Shown one piece after another: positions 26,572 through 35,823 of a stretch of DNA of 64,000 nt. The translations under genes and the position numbers were made by a program. The stretch is from Parundibacterium terreum (GTDB taxonomy: Bacteria > Pseudomonadota > Gammaproteobacteria > Burkholderiales > Burkholderiaceae_D). The notes under the pieces are model-generated. The model ran no database searches. It was not told where the DNA came from and was given only the letters and a program-made list of their open reading frames with translations. How positions within the stretch are numbered: position 1 is the stretch's first letter; each line of letters begins with the position of its first letter. Location of the stretch: the NCBI RefSeq assembly GCF_014636315.1, contig NZ_BMED01000006.1, positions 124,001 through 188,000 of the forward strand, in the 5' to 3' direction.

Positions 26572-26931
26572 CTACTCAAGCTTCCAGACGAAATCAATCT
26601 TGGCCCACACTTGGTCAGGTTTGCCGTCCTTGGCACCCGGCTTGAATTTGCACTGGCTGAACGCACCCAGCGCAGCCTTGTCCAGGCTCTTGGAGCCGCT
26701 GGACTTTTCAACCTTGGAATCGACCACTTTGCCGTCGACGCCGACCAGGAAGCCCATGCCGACAGTGCCGGTCTCTTCATTCATCAGTGCAGCTTTAGGA
26801 TACTTAGGCTGGTCGCAGGACTTGGGGTCCAGTACCGGAGCCGTTTCGGCCGCCAGCGCAGACGCAGCTGCCGTCAACAATACAGCGGAAACCAAGGTGG
26901 AAAGCGTGGAAAAGCGGGCATTCATAGTCAT
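26572..26931 (-). CDS. Secreted TonB C-terminal-domain protein
   Basis: A 119-residue protein. A signal peptide ends near ALA-AE (about residue 28), and the rest is a single TonB_C-like domain, with PKYPKAALMNEETGTVGMGFLVGVDGKV and the terminal VWAKIDFVWKLE. There is no membrane anchor with a SHLS-type motif and no Pro-rich spanner, so it is unlikely to be a true energy transducer. Two Cys residues (SCDQ and QCKF) could form a disulfide. It stands alone before a chemoreceptor gene. The role is unknown; similar secreted TonB-domain proteins are common in Burkholderiales. Confidence 0.82.
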   Translation of the reverse strand: MTMNARFSTLSTLVSAVLLTAAASALAAETAPVLDPKSCDQPKYPKAALMNEETGTVGMGFLVGVDGKVVDSKVEKSSGSKSLDKAALGAFSQCKFKPGAKDGKPDQVWAKIDFVWKLE

Positions 26932-27015
26932 ACTCTTTTCAAATTATTTATAAACTCTGCGACCGGTATTTGCTACCGGCCGCATTCCTTCATTGCGACC
27001 AAATCAAACTCTTAA

Positions 27016-28803
27016 TTAAAACTCAACCCATTCATCATTCTGGCTGCTCTTGGCGGAAGCGGCCGCTGATTTGCGCGCAGGCTTGGCTGTCGTAGCTGGC
27101 CTGGCTGCAATCGCCTTGGGCTTGTTGGCCCTGGACTTGATCGCGACCGGCTTGGCCTCTACGCGCTGCACTACCGGTGCAGCGCTTGCAGCGGAAGCTG
27201 CCTGTGCTGCAGACGTGATGTTGAACTGGTCGGCTGCGCTCAGCTTGAAGATGCTGACCACGCGCGCCAGTTCTGCGGCCTGGTCTTGCAGGCTTTGTGC
27301 AGCAGCGGCAGCCTCTTCTACCAGCGCAGCATTCTGTTGTGTCACGCCGTCCATCTCAATGATGGCGTGATTGACTTCCTCGATGCCCACACTTTGCTCC
27401 TGGCTGGCGGCGCTGATTTCGGCAATGATATCGGTCACATGTTTCACACTCGTGACTACCTGGTCTATCGTGATACCAGCTTGTGCCACCAGCTTGCTGC
27501 CGACTTCCACTTTTTCTGAAGAGTCGCCGATCAGGGTCTTGATCTCTTTCGCTGCAGCGGCGCTACGCTGTGCCAGGTTGCGCACTTCGGCCGCAACCAC
27601 CGCAAAACCACGGCCCTGCTCACCGGCACGCGCAGCTTCCACTGCCGCGTTCAGTGCCAGGATATTGGTCTGGAAGGCAATGCCGTCGATCACGCTGATG
27701 ATGTCCACGATTTTCTTCGCGGATTCATTGATCGAGCCCATCGTATCCACTACCTGCGCGACGACCACGCCGCCCTGGCGCGCTACTTCCGATGCGGAAG
27801 CTGCCAGTTGATTGGCTTCGCGTGCATTGTCGGCATTCTGTTTCACCGTTACCGTCAGTTCCTTCATCGACGATGTGGTTTTTTCCAGCGAGCCGGCTTG
27901 CTGTTCAGTACGGGAAGACAGATCCAGGTTACCGGTAGCGATTTCGCTGGAAGCCGTTGCAATCGTGTCGGTACCGACGCGCACCTGGCCGACGATATTC
28001 ACCAGGCTGTCGCGCATGGCTTTCATTTCAGCCAGCAGGCTGGAATTGTCGCCCTGCTTGGTATCGATAGGCGCGGACAAATCGCCGGCAGCAATCTGGC
28101 TGGCAATCTTGGCCGCATAGTCAGGCTCGCCGCCCAACTGGTTCAGCAGGCTGCGGGTAATTGCCCACGCTGCCGCAATACCAGCCAATACCGCCAGTAC
28201 GCCCAGGATGATCATCATGCTGCTGGCGGTGGCAAATGCGGATTTGGCATCGGTCGCAATTTGCGCATTAATCTTGTCTTCCAGCGTCACCATCTCATCC
28301 AGCGCATCCAGCCATTTCTTTTGCACCGGGCGGATTTTCTTGATCAGCGTAATAGTCGCCGCTTCCGGATCATTGGCCATGCCCAGGGCCTGCGCCTTGG
28401 CCGGCAGGCCGGACGACGCCGCTTCCTGCTCTTTCAGCTTGGCCAGCAAGGCCTTTTCTTCCGCAGATGTACCAGCTTCGCTGGCAAACATGTCGGACAG
28501 CTTGGCTTCGGCTTCGCTGTATTTTTTGGACTGTTCCTTGATCTTTGCCAGCTCCGGCTCCATGTCGCCGGCATCGGTCAACAGAGTCAGATTACGCAAG
28601 GAAACCATGCGATCGTACACAATCGCGCGCATATCCATGACTAGGCGGCTCTCCACATTGCTCACGCCTATCACTTTTTCCAGCCGGCCCTGTATTTGCG
28701 ACATACGGGCAATACCCAATACGGTAGTTGCTACCAGCAGTGCCAGCACCAGAGCAAAGCCAACAGCCAAACGTTTGCCTACCTTCATTTTTGCTAAGTT
28801 CAT
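27016..28803 (-). CDS. Methyl-accepting chemotaxis protein
   Basis: Chemoreceptor of 595 residues: first membrane helix about 12-31, periplasmic four-helix sensor about 35-190, second helix about 193-212, HAMP, and a signalling domain with the tip [20 protein letters not shown] Lys/Ala-rich tail ends NDEWVEF, a likely CheR-docking pentapeptide. It shares its signalling half with the receptor at 3298-5040 but the sensor differs, so the ligand is probably different. No strong ribosome site is seen before 28803. Confidence 0.95.
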   Translation of the reverse strand: MNLAKMKVGKRLAVGFALVLALLVATTVLGIARMSQIQGRLEKVIGVSNVESRLVMDMRAIVYDRMVSLRNLTLLTDAGDMEPELAKIKEQSKKYSEAEAKLSDMFASEAGTSAEEKALLAKLKEQEAASSGLPAKAQALGMANDPEAATITLIKKIRPVQKKWLDALDEMVTLEDKINAQIATDAKSAFATASSMMIILGVLAVLAGIAAAWAITRSLLNQLGGEPDYAAKIASQIAAGDLSAPIDTKQGDNSSLLAEMKAMRDSLVNIVGQVRVGTDTIATASSEIATGNLDLSSRTEQQAGSLEKTTSSMKELTVTVKQNADNAREANQLAASASEVARQGGVVVAQVVDTMGSINESAKKIVDIISVIDGIAFQTNILALNAAVEAARAGEQGRGFAVVAAEVRNLAQRSAAAAKEIKTLIGDSSEKVEVGSKLVAQAGITIDQVVTSVKHVTDIIAEISAASQEQSVGIEEVNHAIIEMDGVTQQNAALVEEAAAAAQSLQDQAAELARVVSIFKLSAADQFNITSAAQAASAASAAPVVQRVEAKPVAIKSRANKPKAIAARPATTAKPARKSAAASAKSSQNDEWVEF

Positions 28804-29120
28804 TTAGTTTCTTTTATTAAGTAATGTAAGAAATTGCAGCATGTGTCTTGCGGATTTACGCTAAAGCTTTCCGTTTTCTTATGACACGCTCATTAATGGG
28901 GCGAGGGTAAATTGATCGAAGTACTCGATTAAAGGGCTATTTCCCATTCTTCTCCCACTATTGATTCACAATAAAGATGATAAATATCAACTATATCTGA
29001 CCAAGAATATACTCGATTTTTTCTGTATAGCAAGGTTTTCTCCGTGAAATTTCCCGTCTAAATAAGATGCCTTACCGCAACAAATTCCAAAGTATTTTCA
29101 AACACTTAAATCACACAATA

Positions 29121-29135
29121 TGCATAAGTTATGCA
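29121..29135. promoter_or_regulatory. 15-bp palindrome upstream of xdhA
   Basis: TGCATAA-G-TTATGCA is a perfect dyad in the AT-rich region and could be an operator for a dimeric regulator. No regulator gene is adjacent. Confidence 0.4.
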
Positions 29136-29329
29136 CAAAAAATGTGCAACCTAATGAATGCAGCAATTTAACAATTGAACAGAATTTTCTTTGCCTGAGC
29201 ACATAAATGTACTGACATTGATATTGCGCATCATCATTCGCATATGGTCATTTTCTACACGGGTGTTAATCTCAAACTGTGGAAGGAAGCGGCCATTGTT
29301 GCCTTGGCTTTACGCAACATTCGTGCCTG

Positions 29330-29350
29330 TTCGCACATGTCCCGTGCGAA
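29330..29350. promoter_or_regulatory. Inverted repeat close to xdhA
   Basis: TTCGCAC and GTGCGAA are separated by 7 bases and lie about 90 bp before the xdhA start, a fitting place for a purine-responsive operator. Confidence 0.4.
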
Positions 29351-29441
29351 TAAACAACAATGAAGCGGCATCCTCCATGGCGGGATTTCAACAATGGCAA
29401 GGAAATTGCTGGTCCCGAAGAAAAATTATGATGGAGAATTC

Positions 29442-30929
29442 ATGTCGGAACCGATTCGTTTTTACTACCGCGGCAGCACCCATAGCGTAGACCGCTCAGC
29501 CACTACCCAGACCGTCTTGCAGCATCTGCGGGAAGACTTGCATTGCACCGGCACCAAGGAAGGTTGCGCCGAGGGCGATTGCGGGGCCTGCACTGTCGTC
29601 ATCGGTGAACTGCAAAATGGCCAGGTAAGCTTGAAATCGGTGAATTCCTGTATACAGATGCTGCCTACGCTGGACGGCAAGGCCTTGTTCACCGTGGAAG
29701 ACCTGAAAAACGAAGACAGCCTGCATCCGGTGCAACAGGCGATGGTGGAATGCCACGGCTCGCAATGCGGTTTTTGCACCCCCGGCTTTGTAATGTCGCT
29801 GTGGGATCTGTACCTGAAAAATGAAGATTCCGCCGAAAAACCGCAACGCAAGCAGATCGACGATGCCCTTTCCGGCAACCTGTGCCGCTGTACCGGCTAC
29901 CGCCCTATCATCGACGCGGCGCAGCGCATGTGCGAGCTGCCGCGGCAAAAATTCGACCGCGCCGCGCTGGCCGGCGCACTGCAATCGCTGCAAAGACAGG
30001 AATCTTTCAGCTATAGCCACAATGGCCAGAGCTTCCACGCACCACGCACACTGGCGGAACTGCTGGCCTTGAAGGCCGAGAAACCGGGCGCCTGCATCCT
30101 GGCCGGCTCCACCGATGTCGGCCTGTGGGTCACCAAGCAGATGCGCGACCTGGGCGACATCATCTACCTGGGCCAGGTGGCCGAGCTGAAGCAGACAAAA
30201 CTCAAGGACGGCATGCTGGAAATCGGCGCATCGGTATCGCTGAACGATGCCTACCAGGCCATCTGCGAACACTATCCGGAACAATTGACCGAGCTGTGGA
30301 AGCGTTTTGCCTCCCTGCCCATACGCAATGCCGGCACGCTGGGCGGCAATGTAGCCAATGGCTCCCCTATCGGCGATTCCGCACCCTGGCTGATTGCGCT
30401 GGGCGCAGAAGTGGTGCTGAACGGCGGCCGTGGACGGCTGGTGATGCCGCTGGAAAAACTGTATCTGGCCTACCAGAAAAAAGACATGCAGGCCGACGAG
30501 ATCGTCGAAGCCGTGCGCGTGCCCCTGCCGGCCAAGAACCAGATATTCCGCACCTATAAGCTGGCCAAGCGCTTCGACCAGGACATTTCTGCCGTATGCG
30601 CAGCCTTTTCCGCTACATTGAACGACGGCAAAGTCAGCAATGTGCGCATTGCCTACGGCGGCATGGCGGCGACTTCAAAACGCGCCGGCCAGGCCGAAGC
30701 AGCACTGGAAGGCCAGCCCTGGGACAAGGCCAGGCTGGAGGCCGCAGTCGCGGCACTGGCACAAGACTATGCACCGCTGTCCGATATGCGCGCTTCCAGC
30801 GAATACCGGATGAAAACCGCGCAAAATCTGCTGCGCCGCTTCTGGCTGGAAACCCGCGCCGACGCCCCTCTGGCCGCCGCTGCAGTGAATGCTTTCGCCA
30901 GCGCCACGCCTGCTGCCGTGCAGGCATGA
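29442..30929 (+). CDS. xdhA: Xanthine dehydrogenase small subunit (2Fe-2S and FAD)
   Basis: Cytoplasmic subunit of 495 residues of the molybdenum enzyme oxidising hypoxanthine and xanthine to urate. The ATG at 29442 follows TGGAGAATTC. Residues 1-80 carry the plant-ferredoxin cluster ([15 protein letters not shown]). The second cluster follows with [11 protein letters not shown] and CRCTGYRP. The FAD domain from about 195 contains [14 protein letters not shown] and [14 protein letters not shown]. Length and order match bacterial XdhA. The gene for the molybdenum subunit starts 22 bp later. Confidence 0.95.
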   Translation: MSEPIRFYYRGSTHSVDRSATTQTVLQHLREDLHCTGTKEGCAEGDCGACTVVIGELQNGQVSLKSVNSCIQMLPTLDGKALFTVEDLKNEDSLHPVQQAMVECHGSQCGFCTPGFVMSLWDLYLKNEDSAEKPQRKQIDDALSGNLCRCTGYRPIIDAAQRMCELPRQKFDRAALAGALQSLQRQESFSYSHNGQSFHAPRTLAELLALKAEKPGACILAGSTDVGLWVTKQMRDLGDIIYLGQVAELKQTKLKDGMLEIGASVSLNDAYQAICEHYPEQLTELWKRFASLPIRNAGTLGGNVANGSPIGDSAPWLIALGAEVVLNGGRGRLVMPLEKLYLAYQKKDMQADEIVEAVRVPLPAKNQIFRTYKLAKRFDQDISAVCAAFSATLNDGKVSNVRIAYGGMAATSKRAGQAEAALEGQPWDKARLEAAVAALAQDYAPLSDMRASSEYRMKTAQNLLRRFWLETRADAPLAAAAVNAFASATPAAVQA

Positions 30930-30951
30930 TGAACCACTAACGGAGATAAAG

Positions 30952-33309
30952 ATGAACAAGCAAGCCGATCCGTTCCTGGTCGCAGAAAGCAACAAGAGCG
31001 CCGGGCCTATCGCCTGGGCCGAAGTAGGCCGTTCGCACCCGCATGAATCCGCAATCCTGCATGTGCTGGGCGAAGCCACCTACACCGACGACCTGCCGGA
31101 ATTGCACGGCACGCTGCACGCAGCGCTGGGCCTGTCGCAAAAGGCGCATGCGCGCATCGTATCGATCAATTTCGACGCGGTGAAAGCGGCGCCGGGTGTC
31201 ATTTCCATCTATACCGCGAGTGATTTCCCCGGCACCAATGATTGCGGCCCCATCATCCATGACGACCCCATCCTGGCCGACGGCATCGTCGAATATGTGG
31301 GCCAGCCCATCTTCATCGTCGTCGCAGAAAGCCATGACCTGGCCAGGCGCGCGGTGCGCAAGGTAGAGATCGTCTATGAAGAATTGCCGGCAATACTGAC
31401 GCCGGTGGAAGCGCGCGCAGCACAATCCTTTGTGCTGCCGCCCATGTCGCTGAAGCGCGGCGATGCGCAGCAGGCATTGCAGAATGCGCCGCATCGCGTC
31501 ACGGGCAAGCTGCATGTCGGCGGCCAGGAGCAGTTTTACCTGGAAGGCCAGATTTCGTATGCGATCCCGACTGAAAGCAAGGGCATCCACGTGTATTGCT
31601 CTACCCAGCATCCTAGCGAAATGCAGCATGTGATTGCGCATGCGCTGGACATCCATTCACATAATGTGCAGGTGGAATGCAGGCGCATGGGCGGCGGCTT
31701 CGGCGGCAAGGAGTCGCAGTCTGCGCTATGGGCGGCAGCGGCCTCGCTGGCCGCGACAAATTTGCGGCGTCCGGTCAAGCTGCGTGCAGACCGCGATGAC
31801 GACATGATGGTTACCGGCAAGCGCCACGAGTTTTACTATGAATACGAAGTCGGCTACGACGACCAGGGCCTGATCCTGGGTGCGAAGGTGGAGATGGTGT
31901 CGCGCGCCGGCTTCTCGGCCGATCTGTCCGGTCCGGTGGCTACCCGCGCGGTCTGCCATTTTGACAATGCCTATTATCTGTCGGATGTGGATATCAAGGC
32001 CATGTGCGGCAAGACCAATACGCAATCGAATACTGCCTTCCGCGGCTTCGGCGGCCCGCAGGGCGCTATCGCGATTGAATACATCGTCGATGAAATTGCC
32101 CGGAATTTGGGCAAGGATGCACTGGATGTGCGCAAACTGAACTTTTATGGACGCAATGACACTGAAGGCCGCAACATCACGCAGTACGGCCAGAAAGTGG
32201 CCGACAATGTGATTCATGAGCTGGCCGCAGAACTGGAACAGAGCAGCGATTACCGCAAGCGCCGCGCCGAAATCACCGCTTTCAATGCCGTCAGCCCGGT
32301 ATTGAAGAAAGGGCTGGCGTTCACACCGCACAAGTTCGGCATCGCCTTCAACGTGACCCACCTGAACCAGGCCGGTGCGCTGGTGCATGTATATGTAGAT
32401 GGTTCAGTATTGGTCAACCACGGCGGCACCGAGATGGGCCAGGGCATCAATACCAAGGTAGCGCAGGTAGTGGCGCATGAACTGGGCGTGTCGCTGGGCA
32501 CAGTAAGGGTTACCGCCACCGATACCAGCAAGATCGCCAATACTTCTGCAACCGCCGCCTCCACCGGCGCCGACCTGAACGGCAAGGCCGCGCAGGATGC
32601 CGCGCGCCAAGTGCGCGAACGGCTGGCAGAGTTTGCGGCAAAAACCTATGGCGGCATTGCTGCCGACGTGCAGTTCTATGCGCAACAAGTGCAGGTCAAC
32701 GGCCAAAGCATCCCGTTTGCCGATCTGGTAGGCAAGGCCTACCTGGCGCGGGTACAGCTATGGTCGGATGGCTTTTATGCAACGCCGCACCTGCACTGGG
32801 ATAGCAAGACCATGACCGGCAGCCCTTTTTCGTATTATGCGTATGGGGCCGCGGTGTCCGAAGTGATTGTCGATACGCTGACCGGCGAATGGCGCTTGTT
32901 GCGCGCCGATGCACTGTACGATGCCGGCAATTCGCTGAATCCGGCCATCGATATCGGCCAGGTTGAAGGCGCCTTTATCCAGGGCATGGGCTGGCTGACG
33001 ACGGAAGAATTATGGTGGAACAAGGCAGGCAAGCTGATGACACACGCGCCATCCACCTATAAGATACCGGCGATCTCGGATTGCCCTGAAGATTTCCGCG
33101 TTAAACTGTTCAAGAACCGCAATGTGGCCGACAGCATACACCGCTCCAAAGCGGTCGGCGAACCGCCGCTGCTGCTGCCATTTTCGGTCTTCTTCGCGAT
33201 ACGCGATGCGATCGCCAGCGTTGCGGACTACAAAAAGAACCCGCCGCTGCAAGCCCCAGCGACCGGTGAAGCGATACTGAAAGCCGTAGAGGCGATCTCC
33301 GCCGGCTAA
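30952..33309 (+). CDS. xdhB: Xanthine dehydrogenase large subunit (molybdopterin)
   Basis: Catalytic subunit of 785 residues. The ATG at 30952 has CGGAGA upstream. Cofactor and substrate motifs are all present: GGQEQFYLEGQ, RMGGGFGGKES, FRGFGGPQGAIAIE, GGTEMGQGINTKV and, near the C-terminus, KAVGEPPLLLPFSVFFA with the catalytic Glu. It forms an (AB)2 complex with XdhA. The usual third gene, xdhC, which inserts the cofactor, is not next to it or elsewhere in the window. Confidence 0.95.
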   Translation: MNKQADPFLVAESNKSAGPIAWAEVGRSHPHESAILHVLGEATYTDDLPELHGTLHAALGLSQKAHARIVSINFDAVKAAPGVISIYTASDFPGTNDCGPIIHDDPILADGIVEYVGQPIFIVVAESHDLARRAVRKVEIVYEELPAILTPVEARAAQSFVLPPMSLKRGDAQQALQNAPHRVTGKLHVGGQEQFYLEGQISYAIPTESKGIHVYCSTQHPSEMQHVIAHALDIHSHNVQVECRRMGGGFGGKESQSALWAAAASLAATNLRRPVKLRADRDDDMMVTGKRHEFYYEYEVGYDDQGLILGAKVEMVSRAGFSADLSGPVATRAVCHFDNAYYLSDVDIKAMCGKTNTQSNTAFRGFGGPQGAIAIEYIVDEIARNLGKDALDVRKLNFYGRNDTEGRNITQYGQKVADNVIHELAAELEQSSDYRKRRAEITAFNAVSPVLKKGLAFTPHKFGIAFNVTHLNQAGALVHVYVDGSVLVNHGGTEMGQGINTKVAQVVAHELGVSLGTVRVTATDTSKIANTSATAASTGADLNGKAAQDAARQVRERLAEFAAKTYGGIAADVQFYAQQVQVNGQSIPFADLVGKAYLARVQLWSDGFYATPHLHWDSKTMTGSPFSYYAYGAAVSEVIVDTLTGEWRLLRADALYDAGNSLNPAIDIGQVEGAFIQGMGWLTTEELWWNKAGKLMTHAPSTYKIPAISDCPEDFRVKLFKNRNVADSIHRSKAVGEPPLLLPFSVFFAIRDAIASVADYKKNPPLQAPATGEAILKAVEAISAG

Positions 33310-33394
33310 ACCAGAGAACAGTTTTCACATTCGTCAGCCGGATGCAGCATAGCTCATTTGCGTAATCCGGAGCATTAAAGCGACCGCCAGGAAT

Positions 33395-33414
33395 GGCGGG
33401 CCTTCGCGCCCGCC
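33395..33414 (+). other. GC-rich hairpin between xdhB and guaD
   Basis: GGCGGGC and GCCCGCC pair around CTTCGC in the 136-bp gap. There is no T-run, so it may slow decay or lessen read-through rather than end transcription. Confidence 0.4.
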
Positions 33415-33445
33415 CGTAGATTCCGGCAATAGATAAAAGATACTT

Positions 33446-34753
33446 ATGTCCATACCGAATACCGTGCAAGCCTACCGCGCCAGCCTGCTGCATTTCACCG
33501 ATGACCCGCTGCACAATGTTCAGGGCATGCAGTGGCATGAAGACGGCTTGCTGATCATCCAGGATGGCCGCGTGCTTGCCGCTGGCGATTATGCGCAACT
33601 GAAACACAGCCTGCCGGAAGGCAGCTCCATTGCCCATTTTCCCGGCAAGATCATCATGCCGGGTTTTATCGACAGCCATATCCATTACCCACAGACCGAC
33701 ATGATCGCGTCGCCGGCGCCGGGCCTGTTGCCGTGGCTGGAAAAATATACCTTCCCTACCGAACGCCAGTTCCAGAACCCTGAACATGCGGCCGAAGTCG
33801 CCTCATTCTTCGTCGATGAACTGCTGCGTTGCGGCACCACCACGGCGATGGTGTACTGCACCGTGCATCCGGAATCGGTGGATGCCTTTTTCGGTGAAAG
33901 TGAAAAACGCAATCTGCGCATGGTGGCCGGCAAAGTGCTGATGGACAGGAACTGCCCGGAATTCCTGCGCGATACTCCGGAAAGCGGCGCGCGCGATACC
34001 GAAGCACTGATACAGAAATGGCACAAGCGCGGGCGCCAGCTATATGCGATCACGCCGCGCTTTGCGCCCACCTCCAGCGAAGCGCAATTGCAACTGGCAG
34101 GAGAACTGGCGCAAAAATATCCCGACACCTTCATGCAAACCCACGTTGCGGAAAACAAGGACGAATGCAAATGGGCCAGGGAACTGTTCCCGCAGGCGCG
34201 CAGCTATCTGGATATCTACGACCGCTACGGCCTGATGCGCGAGCGCGCGATGTTCGCGCACTGCATCTGGCTGGACGACACCGACCGCCGGCGTATGGCA
34301 GAAACGCAATCGGCCGTATCGCTGTGCGCAACGTCCAATCTCTTCCTCGGCAGCGGCCTGTTTGATTTCCCGCGCGCGCAGGAGGCCGGTGTGCCGCTGT
34401 CCATGGCGACCGACGTCGGCGGCGGCACCTCCTTCTCCATGCTGCAGACGATGAATGAAACCTATAAGGTTGCGCGCATGGGTGGTACCTATCTGCCCGC
34501 GGCCCGCATGTTTTACCTGGCCACGCTGGGCGGTGCGCGCAGCATGAAGCTGGAAGGCACGATAGGTAATTTTGCAACTGGAGCAGAAGCCGATTTCATC
34601 TTGCTGGACCCGCAAGCCACGCCTTTGCTGGCGCGCCGCAGCGCACGTACCGACAGCGTGGAAGAACTGCTGTTTGCACTGGCCCTGCTGGGCGACGACA
34701 GGACCATCGCCGCCACCTATGCGGCAGGCAAGCTGGTGCACGAACGCAAATAA
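33446..34753 (+). CDS. guaD: Guanine deaminase
   Basis: Zinc amidohydrolase of 435 residues converting guanine to xanthine, the substrate of the preceding dehydrogenase. The family markers PGFIDSHIHYPQTD, FAPTSSEAQL, MQTHVAENKDE, FAHCIWLDD and MATDVGGGTSFSML are all seen, covering the metal and substrate ligands. Length is normal. It starts 136 bp after xdhB and is followed by a terminator. Confidence 0.95.
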   Translation: MSIPNTVQAYRASLLHFTDDPLHNVQGMQWHEDGLLIIQDGRVLAAGDYAQLKHSLPEGSSIAHFPGKIIMPGFIDSHIHYPQTDMIASPAPGLLPWLEKYTFPTERQFQNPEHAAEVASFFVDELLRCGTTTAMVYCTVHPESVDAFFGESEKRNLRMVAGKVLMDRNCPEFLRDTPESGARDTEALIQKWHKRGRQLYAITPRFAPTSSEAQLQLAGELAQKYPDTFMQTHVAENKDECKWARELFPQARSYLDIYDRYGLMRERAMFAHCIWLDDTDRRRMAETQSAVSLCATSNLFLGSGLFDFPRAQEAGVPLSMATDVGGGTSFSMLQTMNETYKVARMGGTYLPAARMFYLATLGGARSMKLEGTIGNFATGAEADFILLDPQATPLLARRSARTDSVEELLFALALLGDDRTIAATYAAGKLVHERK

Positions 34754-34770
34754 ACATCTACCTTGCGAAA

Positions 34771-34811
34771 GGCAGCATCTGCTATCTGACCCGCGGATGC
34801 TGCCGTTTTTT
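34771..34811 (+). terminator. Intrinsic terminator after guaD
   Basis: GGCAGCATC pairs with GATGCTGCC and is followed by GTTTTTT. The loop is 16 bases. Confidence 0.8.
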
Positions 34812-34878
34812 AAAACGGCTACAATCTTCATAGGCGCATTCCGCGCCGGCTTTTCCCGTCACCGCAACCTGGATTCCC

Positions 34879-35607
34879 ATGACTCAGACCGAATGGCAAA
34901 CCCGCGTCGATTTGGCCGCCTGCTACCGCCTGTGCGCGCTGAACGGCTGGGACGACTTGATCTATACACATATTTCAGCGACGGTGCCGGATGAGCCTGG
35001 ACATTTCCTGCTGAATCCTTTCGGCCTGAGATTTGACGAGGTATGTGCATCCAATCTGGTCAAGATAGACTTACACGGCAATATCGTCAGCGGCAAACAC
35101 CAGAAAGTGAATGTCAGCGGCTTTGCCATCCACGCCGCTGTCCACACAGCGCGGCCCGACGCAGTCTGCGTGATGCATCTTCATAATACCAACGGGATTG
35201 CCGTCGGCATGCAGGAACAGGGCTTGCTGCCGCTGTCGCAACATGCATTGCGCTTTTACCGGCAACTGGCTTATCACGACTACGAGGGCCTGGCGCTGTC
35301 GCCGCAGGAGCAGGGCCGGCTGACCGCGGCACTGGCGGACTATCCGGCCATGCTGCTGCGCAATCACGGCACTCTGACCTGCGGCCGCAGCATTGCCGAG
35401 GCTTATGTACTGATGGACACGCTGGACAAGGCCTGTGCAATACAGTTGAAAGCGATGGCCGGCGGCGGCCACCTGCATCAGCCGGCATCGGCGGTTTGCG
35501 AGAAAACCTATCTTGAGCTGCTCGGCGACGGCTCGCCTGAAGGTATACTGGAGTGGCCGGCGCTGCTGCGCAAGCTGGACCAGATCAGTCCCACCTATAC
35601 CAATTGA
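34879..35607 (+). CDS. Class II aldolase/adducin family protein
   Basis: Soluble protein of 242 residues with the aldolase-II fold. The zinc ligands are visible: two His in MHLHNTNGIAV and the third in LLRNHGTLTCG. The position of the catalytic acid of fuculose-phosphate aldolase (S-E-W-R-F-H) reads VSGFAIH here, so the acid is missing, as in other members of this adducin-like branch. An aldolase reaction is thus uncertain; decarboxylase or unknown chemistry is possible. It is followed after 20 bp by the tautomerase gene, so the two are probably cotranscribed. Confidence 0.87.
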   Translation: MTQTEWQTRVDLAACYRLCALNGWDDLIYTHISATVPDEPGHFLLNPFGLRFDEVCASNLVKIDLHGNIVSGKHQKVNVSGFAIHAAVHTARPDAVCVMHLHNTNGIAVGMQEQGLLPLSQHALRFYRQLAYHDYEGLALSPQEQGRLTAALADYPAMLLRNHGTLTCGRSIAEAYVLMDTLDKACAIQLKAMAGGGHLHQPASAVCEKTYLELLGDGSPEGILEWPALLRKLDQISPTYTN

Positions 35608-35627
35608 GTTTTTAAAAAGGAAAGCCC

Positions 35628-35816
35628 ATGCCTACCATTAATGTACAAATGTTTGAAGGCCGCACACTGGAACAGAAGCGCGCCTTCGTCAAGGCCATTA
35701 CCGAAGCGGCCTGCACCACGCTGGGTTCATCGCCGGAATCGGTCGATGTGATCATCACCGATGTGAAGAAGGACAACTGGGCCACAGGCGGCGTGTTGTG
35801 GACCGATAAAAAATAA
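35628..35816 (+). CDS. 4-Oxalocrotonate tautomerase-like protein
   Basis: 62 residues with a strong ribosome site (AAAAGGAAAG). After Met removal Pro1 is the catalytic base, and Arg11 (FEGRT) is kept. Compared with classical 4-OT, residue 39 is Asp instead of the catalytic Arg and residue 50 is Trp instead of Phe. The substrate is therefore unlikely to be 2-hydroxymuconate. The next gene on the other strand ends 7 bp away. Confidence 0.88.
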   Translation: MPTINVQMFEGRTLEQKRAFVKAITEAACTTLGSSPESVDVIITDVKKDNWATGGVLWTDKK

Positions 35817-35823
35817 GGTGCGC

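Larger units (their letters stand above)
28804..29441. other. AT-rich control region upstream of xdhA
   Basis: A 638-bp gene-free interval, markedly AT-rich compared with both sides, between the divergent chemoreceptor and xdhA genes. Two dyads stand out: TGCATAAGTTATGCA at 29121-29135 and TTCGCAC/GTGCGAA at 29330-29350. Short frames starting near 29191 have no ribosome site or recognisable product. Confidence 0.6.
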
